Shown here piece by piece: positions 42,206 through 53,833 of a DNA stretch of 64,000 bases (the stretch's first letter is position 1; every line of letters starts with the position of its first letter). Origin of the DNA: Mesoplasma entomophilum (lineage in GTDB: Bacteria > Bacillota_I > Bacilli_A > Mycoplasmatales > Mycoplasmataceae); the NCBI RefSeq assembly GCF_002804125.1, contig NZ_CP024966.1, forward strand, positions 248,001 through 312,000, read 5' to 3'. The translations under genes and the position numbers were made by a program. The notes under the pieces were generated by a model that was not told the DNA's origin, did no database searches, and was given only the letters and a program-made list of their open reading frames with translations.

Positions 42206-43170
42206 TGGTTAAAAAAGTTTCAGGGTTTCAAATAATAAAAACTCATTTAAAGTCTAATTGAAAACTAATTTTATTTTTATTTTTAATTGCTCTTGCAGGA
42301 TCAGTTCTTGTTTTATGAATTTTTCTTCTTGGAGATCAAGGCAGAAAATATATTGCTCCATGAAGTCTTACTGTAACAAGCTCAGGTCCTTCAGGATCAG
42401 GAACATCTTTAAGTGGTGGAATGGGTCTTCAGTATCCAATTAGTTCTATATTATTAAGTGCGGGTTGTGTATCAATATTCAGTATATTATCTTTAATTTT
42501 TATTTTTATAACTTTCAATAAAGAAGTTAAGACAACTCAAATAAGTATTTGACTAACGTCTCCAATATCTAAAAAGAATATTATGCTATTTAAATTTTTA
42601 TTTGTTATTTTAACTTTATTTTTAATTTATTTACCTATGTTTTTTTCAATAATTATATTTGCTTCTTTATCATATGATGCAGATAAATATTTCATTAATG
42701 TATTTGGGCAATTAATTTATTTCTTTGTATTTGTTATTCTTATAAGTGCAGTTTTCAGTATAATTTTGACTACTTTATCAGACAAAGTTACTTTAGCTAT
42801 AATTCTTTGTGTAGCCATTTTGGTTTGAATGTTTCTTACTTCAATAATAATTAGTTTTTCTCATATAACTAAAACGCATCAAGAAGACATTGAAGGAACA
42901 ATAGTGAATGTTTATACAAGACCTTATAAATGGTTAGAAAATTTCAAATATATTGCTCCACAAACTTTATATGCTCAATTTTTAACTTTTAATATTGATA
43001 AATATATATCAGACGAATCACTTAACTCAAATGAAATATATGAGGTAGCTACATTAAATATTGCAAAAACATGATGATTAGTAATCTCTTTATTTATTAA
43101 TATAACTTTAATTTGTTTAATTGAAACTTTAAATTTAAAAATTGTAAATAAAAAAGATTTCAATATCTAA
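42205..43170 (+). CDS. ABC-2 type transporter permease
   Basis: The 321-residue protein has about six membrane segments (near 20-45, 85-110, 130-160, 170-195, 200-225 and 295-313) and no large soluble domain, as expected for the permease partner of the preceding ATPase. A Gly/Ser-rich outward loop follows the first segment and a polar loop of about 60 residues precedes the last. It is translated by one-base overlap with the ATPase gene. I assign it by topology and position. Confidence 0.87.
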
Positions 43171-43174
43171 AATT

Positions 43175-43195
43175 GGCATTGCTGATTTTTTTTAT
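43175..43195 (+). terminator. Possible terminator after the ABC-2 exporter
   Basis: A weak hairpin (GC-ATT-GC core with wobble-extended flanks) is followed by eight T. The remaining gap to 43280 holds a TATAAT at 43249-43254, probably the -10 for the next gene. Confidence 0.4.
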
Positions 43196-43280
43196 TTCAA
43201 TACCTTTATTTCAATAATTAAATATTTTATAAGATAAAATCATTAATATATAATATTTAAAATTAATAAGGAGAACATAT

Positions 43281-43784
43281 ATGATTAAAAAAGAAACACT
43301 TAAATGATTAAGTGAGCAACAGGAATTTTTAGATAATAAAATAATAGAAAAACATAATTTAACTTTAGATCACGAAATTTTTAGAAAAAAACTTATTGCT
43401 TTTTGAGTAGAATTAGGTGAATATGCTAATGAAGAAAAGAGTTTTAAATATTGAAAACAAGGAGCACCCAGTGCTAAAGAAGTTCAATTAGAAGAATACA
43501 TTGATGGATTACATTTTATCATAAGTTTGGGAAATCAAATTAACTATAATTTTGACAACTTTAATTTTATTGATTTGGGACATAACAATAACATTGATTG
43601 TTACTTTGAATTAATAAAAGATTTAACTGCTCTAGTTGATAATCCAAATAATGAATCATTTGCTAAAATTTTTAATTCATTTTTACAAATTGCAAAAGTT
43701 CAAAATTATTCAGAAGAAGATTTAATCAAAACTTATAAAGCTAAACATGAAAAAAACCAACAAAGACAAGTAGAAAATTATTAA
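43281..43784 (+). CDS. All-alpha dimeric dUTPase-like pyrophosphatase
   Basis: The 167-residue helical protein resembles the dimeric dUTPase family (dUTPase_2), which hydrolyses dUTP to dUMP and keeps uracil out of DNA. The metal-binding pattern appears as ELGEYANE followed by FKYWK, and later as EYIDGLHFIISLGN. An AAGGAG precedes the ATG. The SpoU-family gene begins one base after its stop. Related NTP pyrophosphatases are possible; Ung in the same window makes dUTP removal a sensible role. Confidence 0.85.
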
Positions 43785-43785
43785 A

Positions 43786-44541
43786 ATGGAAAAAATAACA
43801 TCAACATCAAATAACAAAATCAAAGATTTAATCAAATTAAGAGATGATAAAAAAATCCAAATGATTGAAAATCTTTTTGTAATCGAAGGATTGCATATGG
43901 TTAATGAAGCAATTAAAAGAAATATTGTCAAAACTATATTTTTGGAAGAAAAAATGTTAAGCAAAATTTATGATATTAATAATTTTGAATGTATCTTAAT
44001 TTCAGAAAATGTTTCAAATAAAATTTCTTCAACCAAAACAAGCCAAGGAATTTTTGCAACTTGCACATTGGAAGAACAAGAAATTAATATGTCAGAAAAT
44101 ATATTAATTTTAGATCAAATTCAAGATCCAGGTAATATGGGTACTTTAATTAGAAGTGCAGCTTCTTTTGATTTTCAGACTGTGATTGCTTCAAACAATT
44201 CTGTTAGTTTTTATAATCCTAAGGTTTTAAGGTCTACTCAGGGAAACTTATTTTCAATAAATTTAATAAATGATGATTTAATTAAAGTTATTAGCAAATT
44301 GAAGCAAAATGATTACCAAATCATAGGAACTGTTTTAAATGATGAATCAAAATTTCTGAAACAAATAGAATTTAGCAAAAATCAAAACTATGCGTTAATA
44401 ATAGGCAATGAAGCAAAAGGCATAAGTGAAGAACTTAAACCTTTAATAGACATTAATTTAAACATAGAAATGAGCAATGAAGTTGAATCTTTAAATGCAG
44501 CAATTGCAGGTTCAATCATTATGTATAACATTAAAAAATAA
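43786..44541 (+). CDS. SpoU/TrmH-family RNA 2'-O-methyltransferase
   Basis: The 251-residue protein has an N-terminal substrate-binding domain (ITSTSNNKIKDLIKLRD, FVIEGLHMVNEAI) and a SPOUT knot domain with the three family motifs: LDQIQDPGNMGTLIRSA, IIGNEAKGIS and ESLNAAIAGSIIMYNI. It methylates a ribose in rRNA or tRNA; the fusion resembles the RlmB/TsnR group, but the exact target cannot be read from sequence. Co-transcribed with the dUTPase-like gene. Confidence 0.92.
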   Translation: MEKITSTSNNKIKDLIKLRDDKKIQMIENLFVIEGLHMVNEAIKRNIVKTIFLEEKMLSKIYDINNFECILISENVSNKISSTKTSQGIFATCTLEEQEINMSENILILDQIQDPGNMGTLIRSAASFDFQTVIASNNSVSFYNPKVLRSTQGNLFSINLINDDLIKVISKLKQNDYQIIGTVLNDESKFLKQIEFSKNQNYALIIGNEAKGISEELKPLIDINLNIEMSNEVESLNAAIAGSIIMYNIKK

Positions 44542-44560
44542 TTAAATTTTTATTTTTGTA

Positions 44561-44591
44561 TTGCCTTATAGTAGGTTGAATGTTTTAAAAT
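44561..44591 (+). promoter_or_regulatory. MerR-type promoter/operator 3 (gapN)
   Basis: TTGCCT (44561-44566) and TAAAAT (44586-44591) are 19 bases apart. The spacer contains TTATA-GTAGG-TTGAAT, matching the right half and core of the merR and aldo/keto reductase operators while the left half is degenerate. Confidence 0.72.
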
Positions 44592-44622
44592 TAAATTACA
44601 ATCAAATAAAGGAGAATTTAAT

Positions 44623-46041
44623 ATGGAAAAATTCAAAGCAATAATTAACAATCAAGAAATAGAATCTAACTCTTGATTAGATATTATGGACCCAACAACT
44701 GATGAAGTTTATGCACAAGTTAGTGCACTATCTGCTCAAGAAATAGACTCAGCATTTAAGGCTGCTAAGGCTGCTCAAAAAAACTGAGAAGCAATTGGTA
44801 TTGAAAAAAGAATTGAGTTTTTAACTAGATGAAGAGATCTAATGTTAAAAAACGAAGAAGATTTAGCAACAACAATGATGCATGAAATTGCAAAAGCCTA
44901 TAAAGATTGTTTAACTGAAGTTCGTAGAACAGCTGAATATATAGATTTAACAATTTCAGAATATAATGATTTACAAGTTTTAACTTTTGATAAAAATTCT
45001 AAAGGTATCAACGAAGATATAATTGCTGAATACAAAAGAATAGCAAAAGGTGTTGGTGTTGGTATTTCACCATTTAACTACCCTATTAATTTAGCTGTTT
45101 CTAAATTAGCACCAGGATTATTAACTGGAAATACATTTGTATTTAAACCAGCAACTCAAGGAAGTATTGTAGGTATTAAAATTGGTCAATTAGCAATTGA
45201 AGCCGGTATACCAGCTGGTGTATTAAACGTTGTAACTGGGCGTGGAAGAGAAATTGGAGATGTTATTGTAACAAACCCATTAATTGACTTTATTTCATTT
45301 ACAGGAAGTGTACCTGTGGGTAGAAGATTAATGGAAATTTCAAGCTCAAAAGACTTAGTTTTAGAATTAGGTGGGAAAGATGCAGCTATTTTATTAGATG
45401 ATCATAACTTAGAAAACATTGCTAAAGATATAGTTGCAGGGGCATTTAGTTATTCTGGACAAAGATGTACAGCAATTAAAAGGGTTATTACTACAAATGA
45501 TATAGCAGATAAACTAACACCGTTAATTAAGGCAGAAGTTGCTAAATTAACTGTTGGATTACCAAGCGAAAATCCTATCATTACACCTATGATAGATAAA
45601 AAAAGTGCTGATTTTGTAACTGACTTAATTAATGATGCTATTAAAAAAGGAGCAACTTTGGTTTATGGTGGATCTAGAGATAAAAACTTATTGCAACCTA
45701 CATTGTTGGATAATGTTACAGTTGAGATGAATGTAGCTTGAGAGGAACCATTTGGTCCTGTGCTTCCAATTATAAGAATAAATGAAATTGAAAACATGAT
45801 TAATATTGCTAACAAATCAAATTTTGGTTTACAAACTTCAGTTTATTCAAAAGATGTAGACTTAGCTTATAAAGTTGCTGAACAATTAGAAGTTGGAACT
45901 GTAAATATTAATAGAAGAACTCAAAGAGGGCCTGATGTTTTACCATTCTTAGGAGTAAAAGACTCAGGATTTGGTGTTCAAGGAATAAAAGAAACTATTT
46001 TATCAACAACAAGATATAGAGGAATAATAATTAAAAAATAA
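44623..46041 (+). CDS. gapN: NADP-dependent non-phosphorylating glyceraldehyde-3-phosphate dehydrogenase
   Basis: GapN oxidises glyceraldehyde 3-phosphate to 3-phosphoglycerate, making NADPH without ATP. The 472-residue aldehyde dehydrogenase has Glu248 in LELGGKDAA and the catalytic Cys282 in YSGQRCTAIKRV. The GapN-type C-terminus NRRTQRGPDVLPFLGVKDSG favours GapN over other aldehyde dehydrogenases. It lies behind the third MerR-type promoter and an AAAGGAG. In an organism without an oxidative pentose pathway it would be a main NADPH source, useful to the aldo/keto reductase under the same type of promoter. Confidence 0.94.
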
Positions 46042-46047
46042 CAAACT

Positions 46048-46076
46048 ATAAGGGTCTTAAAACCCTTATTTTTTTA
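46048..46076 (+). terminator. Terminator after gapN
   Basis: ATAAGGGT / ACCCTTAT with a 6-base loop and T run. Confidence 0.87.
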
Positions 46077-46123
46077 TTTTTAGTATTTAAATTGACCTCT
46101 TTTTTTATCTAAATATCTAAAAA

Positions 46124-46132
46124 TGGTATAAT
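46124..46132 (+). promoter_or_regulatory. Extended -10 promoter of the lipoprotein-permease unit
   Basis: TGG-TATAAT lies 48 bases before the lipoprotein start. A TTGACC is visible further upstream but is 29 bases from the -10, too far to pair with it. Confidence 0.5.
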
Positions 46133-46179
46133 AATATAAATATTTTTAGTTTATATTAATCAAAGGAAAGGGAGTTAAT

Positions 46180-48654
46180 ATGAAAAAAATGCTTTTAAGC
46201 TTGACTGCTGTTAGTATGTTAGCTTCATCAACTGCAACTGTTAGTTGTACTTATACGATGAAAGCTAAAAGTGAATTTGTAAAAAGTATTCAAAAGATAA
46301 TTAATGTTGCAAATGTTTCTGCTGAAGCACAAATATTAACTTCAAGTAATATGCCAAACTCTAATTTGGCTATTAATGACTATAATAACAACAGTAAAAA
46401 AATAAACGGAATTGAATATTCAACAACTAATGCAAACATTGGTTATTCATATACATTAAATAACTTTAGTGGCATGAAAGCTAGTCAATTTTTGCCTAAA
46501 GAAGATTTATTACTTTCACCTTCAAATAAACCTAATGATGATAATACAAAGATGGATCGTTATTTATTTAAAAACTATGGGAGTAATTGAGTCAATAACA
46601 TAAATTCATCAAGTATAACAAATGATAATTCACATAAAGGTAAAAAGACAGGTTCAAGTTCTATAACTACAACTGCAGGTATAGTTTCATCATTAATTGG
46701 TGTTGTTTTAGGAAGTGACTTTAGTGTTTCAGAAGCAGGGTTTTTAAATGATAATATTGCTACTATTTTAAACCAATTGCCTAGCGCAACAAAACAAAGT
46801 TTAGCAAAAACTTTAGAGGATTTATCATTAAAATTTGAAAAACTTCCTGAAAGTTTGAAACAAAGTTTTTCTAATCCTTTAAATAAATATGTTGGTAAAA
46901 CAAAATATGAAGCAATAAATGAAATATCGAGAAATTTTTGGACAGAGATTTTCAATAAAGGTAGTGGTGATAGTGGAGAAAACTCAATAAATGAAGAATC
47001 TAGAGCACTTAGCAAAATGTCATCAGCATTTCAGTACATATTTACGCTAATATGATACATTCAAGAATTTGCTGATATTATAGATACAAATATTACTCCA
47101 GATAATTTAAGTGATGTTTTAAGTCAAAAGATAAATGCTAATGATGTTAAAAATTATGATCAAATAAATCTTAATAAAACTTTTAAAATTTTAAATAATT
47201 TTTTAAATCCAGGAAGAGACATAAGAAAAGCAAAAAACCTTGTTATTGTTCTTTTTGGTATTCCAACATCAACTGCTGATTTTAAACCAAAGTCTAATAT
47301 AATTGTTGAACCAATATTTCAAGCTTTATCAAGTAATTCTTCAACTACTCCTGAAACTTATAGTTTCAAATCTAATCAATCTAAAATGTTTGGCTTAAAC
47401 ATAACAGAAATAATAAAATTTTTAACTGAGATTCTTAAAGTAAATAATTCTTTACCAAAGGAAATTGTTAAAGAAATAATTAGATTACTTGGTGTTTTAC
47501 AAGAAATTTTAGCAAATGAAAATAAAGATATGTATACAATAATTCAGTCTTTATTGAATGAAGCTGTTTTTAGACCATTAACAGAAGATGGGAAATCAAT
47601 ATTATTGATAGGTGATATATTATATTTACTTGCAGAATCAGTAAATGCTAAAAATCACAATAAAGTTGTTATTGATTCAGCTCCATTGTTAAAAATATCA
47701 AGTTTAACAGGATCTCAAAACCCATTTAAAGCTTTATATGATGGTGGATTACTGAAAAGTATTTTCCAAACTATTAATTATTTTACAACTAAAGATGGTT
47801 CAAAAAAACCTATATTTAGCGATGTTGTAATTAAAAATTTTAAGGATTTAAGTTCAATTTTTAATACTAAAATGGATATAATTTTCACTCAAATGTTAAA
47901 TATTGATTATGATAATAATATGCAATTTTTATACGGTATGAAAAATTCTTCAATAGCTACTATTGTAGACACTATCTCTAAACAATTTATAGACCCAATA
48001 GAAGGAAAAGAATACTTCCTTGATTTAGGTGCTATTAGAAATATTATTCTTTCGTTTTTCAATAGTTCTTATAAATCTATCTCAATTAACAATGAGCATT
48101 ATACAGATCCAAATAATTTATTTGCAACTTTAAAAGTTGTTTCAGCAGCATTAAAAAATGAGTCAGTTACTTTTGATAACAAAGTAGTTAATGATTCAAA
48201 GTCAATAGTAAATGTTTTAGGTTTAAATCCTGAAAATCCAAATAAATTTATGGAGGGTTCAATATTTGACTCAATAGCTCAAGCGTATGGTCATGGTGTA
48301 ATTGTTGATGGAAAACGTGTAGAAATACCTGAAAAAAGAGAAAATACAATTAAAATGATTTCTGTTATGCTTGAGGGAATATCATGAATGTCAAAAACAT
48401 CGGAAAAACAATATTATAATGATAATTTTGGTCATTTCTTTGATCAAGAGAACTGAACAACTCAAATTCTCAATTATTCAAATTTTGACAAAATTCATAA
48501 TGATGCCGAAATAAAATATAACTTAATTTACAAAAATAAAAAATACAAAATTAAAGAGACTTATCAAGTTACTTTAAAAAGAGATAAAGTTCCAATGAAT
48601 GAATCAATAGGAAATAAATATTTCTATATTTCAAATATAACTAGAAAAAAATAA
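46180..48654 (+). CDS. Large surface lipoprotein preceding the giant permeases
   Basis: With TGA as Trp this is an 824-residue protein. It has a lipoprotein signal MKKMLLSLTAVSML and lipobox TVSC (Cys23). A hydrophobic stretch near residues 165-182 (TTAGIVSSLIGVVLG) is followed by a long, mostly helical, Leu/Ile/Asn-rich body with no recognisable domain. AAAGGAAAGGGAG precedes the ATG. The giant permease starts 26 bases after the stop with no terminator, so the two are probably co-transcribed and may act together at the surface. Mollicute genomes often pair such lipoproteins with FtsX-type permeases. Confidence 0.85.
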
Positions 48655-48679
48655 ACAGAAAAAAGGAAAGGATGCTTTT

Positions 48680-51600
48680 ATGAAAAAAACAAGTAATTGA
48701 TTACTTTTTAAGCAAGGTTTAAAAGGTATATTTAAATTTAAAATTCAATTTGTTATTATTTTAATTCTTTCTTTTTTATCAATTTTTATTTTGACAACCT
48801 CTATTTCTTTAAGAGATAGATTAAACCATACTTACAACGAAGTTGTAAAAAGTGTTGATAAGTTTGATTATGAATATGCTGATGAATTTTTTGGTATCTC
48901 TGGTGGGGTTACATCAAATAGTGTTTCACAAAATCCAATGATAATGTTTGTTGACCCAGAATCATACTCAACAATTAATGGAGATTCTAAAACTTTTAAT
49001 ATTTCTTTTAATGAAATATATGGTGGTAAAACTTTTATAACTGAAGCATTTCTAGATCAAAAAATGAAAAGCACATATGAAACAAGCGATTGAGATCTTT
49101 TAACTAGTAAAGATTTTATGGTAAAAACAAGAAACATATTATTAAATTATTTTTACTGTGATTTAGTTGCAGCTTTAAATGGAAAAGAAACAGAAAGTTC
49201 TCTCAATTTAGAAAAAGCACCAATTTTTGCTTATGCTTTATCTTTAAACAAAGATGAAATAAGATCTGATTATGAAGTTATTAAAAAATACCAATCAATA
49301 TATCCAATTGATATGTATGAAATAAAAGAAAAGGATTTGTTTTATTTTTCAACAATAGCATTTAGCAGTATTGCCGCATACATTTCTGAAATTAATAATA
49401 CGTACAATTTGAATGAAACAAATCCAGGTCAACTTGCAGATGTAACATATGAAATAATTACAGGTAATAGTTTAAGAGAAACTCCTATTAATCCTAATTT
49501 AATTGTTAATAATCAAAATAAATATTCACTTAGAGTAAACAATTCAACAAATAGTGATGCCTTAATAAAAATTAATTCAAACTCTACACTGGACATTGAA
49601 CAGGCTATAAAAACAAATGGATTAAAAGGCATATCTACTCCAACATTTGTTCAAAAAAATAACAAAAATAATAAAGTTATAAACCTTAATTCATTTAAAT
49701 TACAATCAGCTGCAAATGGTGATGATTGGTCTGCTAGGCTAACAGCGTTTGACTCTACTAAAATTAATGAAAGCTTCTTTAATGAGTTAATGAATGATTC
49801 TAATTATGATTGAATTTTGCAAGGCAAGAATTATGCAAATATGAATAATAAAGTAGCTAATATATTATCTTTTACATACAAAATGCAATCTGATATTGCA
49901 GCAATTGCTTCAAATGTAGATACAGAGTTCAGAAAAGAATTTTCAGTATTTGATAATTCATCACAAGTTCAGTATAAAGTTGTTGTTTTAGATGAAATGA
50001 ATCACTCAAATTTAAAAATATTAAATCCCGATAAGGGAGGAAGAAAACCAATTGCAAAAGGTGAGATATTAATTTCTGAACAATTTGCTAGAGCAAGAAA
50101 AATACCGTTATTTTCAGATTTAAAAGTAGGAGCTCAGAACTTTACTGTTGTTGGATATGCTACAGATACATTTTCATATTATCCTGTTGTAAACGATGAC
50201 TTACCAATACCACAACCTAAAAACACGGGAATTATTTATGCATCATTAGATACAATAAAACCATTAAGTCAAGATGCACCTTCTTCAAATGGAGAAAAAA
50301 TAACTAAAACATATGCAAAAAGATTTGTTTGAACAAATGAAAAATCAGACATGAGCTTATTCAATTATTTATTTGCCACATCTCAAAAACCAAAAACATT
50401 TTCTGAATCTGTATACAGATTTTCTTGAGACTTACAGCCTCAAGTTGTATTGGCATATAGTTTATTTACCATCATAGTATCATTGATAATAGGTGCAATA
50501 GCTTTATCTGGTTTATTGATATCACTTAAAAAGTCAATCAAGGCAAATACAAAACAAATAGGTATTTTAAAAGCATTGGGTGTGGAACCACATAACATTG
50601 CTTTATCTTACATAGCACAATCAGTTATTATTGCTATATTTATTATTCCATTAAGTTGAGCTATAGGATTACTAGTTCAATCTGGATTTGTACATTTATT
50701 TATTCCATATTTCAGTATTCAATTATATCAAATCCAAGTTTCTGCTTTACCACTTATTTTGGGATTCATATTTTTTGGTTTATTGTCTGTGATCGTTTCA
50801 TTCTTGGTTGCATGAAGACTAACAAATAAACCTGTTATTGAAATTTTAAGGGTTGAAGAAACTAAAAAAACTCATTCTTGAATTTTAAATAAAATGAAAA
50901 ATACAGTTTTCAATAAATCTAAATTTACTTTAAAATTTAGTATAACTCTAGCTTCAACAAATAGAAAAAATATATATTTAATGACAATAGTTATTTTTAT
51001 AACATCATTTTTAGTTTCAATAGGATTCACTATTCCAGCAACTGTAAAAACAGCTCAATCTGCATATTATAAAAATGTTGAATATTCAAATAGTTATAAT
51101 TATATTGACAACGTTTCTAATGCGCCATTGTCTAAAGGCACAATAAGTTATTCAAAAGATCCTAATGTAATAGACAAAGATTATACTAAACATGGGGACA
51201 TTTATTCATATTCAAATCCTTCAAATTATTTTGAATCAACGTATGATTCATCACCAATTTCTAAGTACTTGTATAATGGAATGAGTGCTAATGATAAACC
51301 TGTATTTTCAAATACAGTTAAGTATTTAGTTTCTGATTCAGCAAACATGCCATCAAACAGTGAAGGTGAAACTGAAGCTAAAACTGGATTATTCCAAATT
51401 ATTACAGAACAATTTGGTAATAACTTCGCTAATGGAATAGGTTCTCAATTTTCAATCGGAACTATTGAGCAAATTTTTGGTCTTTTATCAAGTTCACTTT
51501 ATGATGCAACTACACTAAAACCTGAAACAAATATTGCTCAAGAAGCATATTTAACTGACGCTTTAGTTCAAAAGAAATATGATGTTATTACTAAGAACTT

Positions 51601-53737
51601 AACTCAAGCTATTCCAATGATATTAGGAAGCATATTAGGATCAAACACAAGTGGTGGTGAAAAAGATTGAAAAGAACAAATATTATCAGTTATATCATCA
51701 GCAGCCCCAGCATTTGTTCAAAGTTATATTCAAGACCCTTCAAGAGTCCAACAGTATGGATTTGGATATGGTGTTAAAAAAATTTTTAAAGACAGTGAAA
51801 CTTTTGCAACAAATATTCAAGTTTCAAACAGTAAAAATAATATTAATCTAACTGGTTTGGAAAAAAATCAAAAAGCATTTACAATAAATGATAATTTAAA
51901 AAATAAACTTTTTGTAAGTGAAGAGACTTTAGACAAAATAAATAATGTCTTCAATGGCACAAAATATGATTCTGATATTGTAGAAAATGGCTTTAAATAT
52001 TATGATCATGAAACAAACACAATAAATGTGCCGATCTTACCTAATAGACAAGCTTTAAATTCATATGAGTTAAATAAAAATGCCACAATTGATAATATTT
52101 TCACAAAACAACAACAAATTTTATTCGAACATAAAAATGAAAATAACACAACATATGATGTTCTGCCAAAAGAAGCATGAATATATGATGATTCTGATTT
52201 TATTAATTCAAATTACTTTAATAATTCTTTTGGTAAAGATAGCGAAAAAGCTAAAACTATAACAAATGATAGAACAGGTACATATCAAACAGATAAAAGT
52301 TATTTAAGTTTATATGATTTAGATAATAATAAATTCACATATAAATATTTATACGATGACCAGAATATCCTTCAAAAGGATAGCTATTTATTTAATGATT
52401 TTGCTGTTAAAAATAATGAAGGAATTTCATATGTTAGACCATATTATGAATTCTCAAATATTAAATTGTTCCTGCCTAAGGCATTATTAAATGAAGAAGA
52501 AAAAAATGGAATAAATAAATGAGCAAATTTTAACAAAAAAAATGGTGTAAAAGCTGAAGGATACTTTGAAAACAATGTAGCCTCAAACAATATACCATCA
52601 GCTACTAAAAAAGCATGAGAATCAGTTTATGGAACTGAAGCTAGTTCTAAAGGCTACATAATGATAAAGCCTTATTCATTGGAATATAGTTTTTCTAAAG
52701 AAGAATCAATTAACAGAGGTTTAGCAAATATCGTACAAGGACAACCTTTGTGATTTACTGATGCAATGAGAGCAAACTTATTTAAACAAGAAATAACTCA
52801 AGTTAAGTATGCAAATACTGATTTAAAAGTTAGTTTAAAATCTGTTGGGAGTCTTGATTCATATAATGGTCGTTTAACAATTGTTGATCAGGGATTAGCA
52901 AACTTAATTGGTAATTTCTCAATTAGCAAAAAATACGATGTTAATTATAATTTCTTTGAGCCAGAAATTGTAATTAAAGCAGGACAAACTATTAACACTA
53001 ATGGTGCAGCATTTACATCTAATTATGATAAGTATAAATTGCATAACGAAAATGAAGATTTATATGTTTCAGATTATACAAAAATGCTAAATAATGGTGC
53101 TGATTCGCTTAGTTATACACAAATGATGTGAAACAATGCTAAATTTTCTAATATTGATGAAGCAGTTGATCTAACTACTGGATTCTTTCAAACAACACAA
53201 GAGAATAATGGTATTCTGCATTTATCACAAGTACCAATAGGTAATATATCTAAAGAAGAATTGAGATTGCAAGTAGCTGATCAAAAATTATTAAGTATTG
53301 AAAAAGACTTAATAACGCAAATTTCTCAATTAGCAATTTCAATTGCAATGTTAATTATTGTAAGTGTTATCATAACATCTTCGTTACTAATTATATTAAT
53401 CGGAGATATTTATATAACGCATTATGAAAGATTTATGATTTTAATGAAATCATTTGGTTATTCAAATTGAAAAGTTCAGAAATACTCATTTGGAACAGTA
53501 ACTATTTTATCTATTATTGGATGAATATTAGCTACATTACTAGCATGTGGATTAATAGCATTAATTATGTTCATGCTTAAAATGACAGGATTTGCTGTCC
53601 CATTCATTATTTCTTGGTGACCATTTGTAGCCAGTTTAGCTGTTGTTTCTTTTTCTTATTTTGGAAGTTTAATTTTAATTTCTAGAAAAGTAAGAAAAGG
53701 AGATCCAGCAGGTCTGTTGATGGAAACTCACGAATAA
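48680..53737 (+). CDS. Giant FtsX/MacB-type ABC permease, copy 1
   Basis: About 20 TGA codons fragment this gene under the standard code; read as Trp it is one 1,685-residue frame. It contains two MacB-like units. Each unit has one membrane segment (near 25-47 and 767-790), a very large extracellular region (about 60-570 and 800-1525), then an FtsX-type block of three segments (starting near 592 and 1540). The coupling-loop forms GILKALGVEPHN and LMKSFGYSNWK lie between the first two segments of each block. No ATPase gene is adjacent. The C-terminus RKGDPAGLLMETHE is shared with copy 2. It probably moves or releases surface lipids or proteins; substrate unknown. Confidence 0.9.
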
Positions 53738-53742
53738 AAAAT

Positions 53743-53788
53743 AAAACTTACCACTTTGGAATTTATCCAAAAAATTGGTAAGTTTTTT
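53743..53788 (+). terminator. Terminator between the two giant permease genes
   Basis: An outer stem AAAACTTACCA / TGGTAAGTTTT encloses an inner TTTGGA / TCCAAA hairpin and is followed by T. It closes the lipoprotein-permease unit. Confidence 0.8.
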
Positions 53789-53800
53789 GCTATCATATTG

Positions 53801-53806
53801 TATAAT
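53801..53806 (+). promoter_or_regulatory. -10 element of giant permease copy 2
   Basis: TATAAT lies 27 bases before the ATG at 53834, directly after the terminator; no good -35. The RBS (AAAGG) is weaker than elsewhere. Confidence 0.45.
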
Positions 53807-53833
53807 TTTATTAAAAGAAATAAAGGCAATAAT

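Noticed and set aside
51651-52262. Small plus-strand frames at 51651-51851 and 52080-52262 inside giant permease copy 1
   Set aside because: They are out of frame with the permease, which is continuous through this region once TGA is read as Trp, and they show no start signals.
53756-53833. Upstream ATG giving giant permease copy 2 a 26-residue extension
   Set aside because: The extension runs through the preceding terminator and the -10 element and has no counterpart in copy 1.
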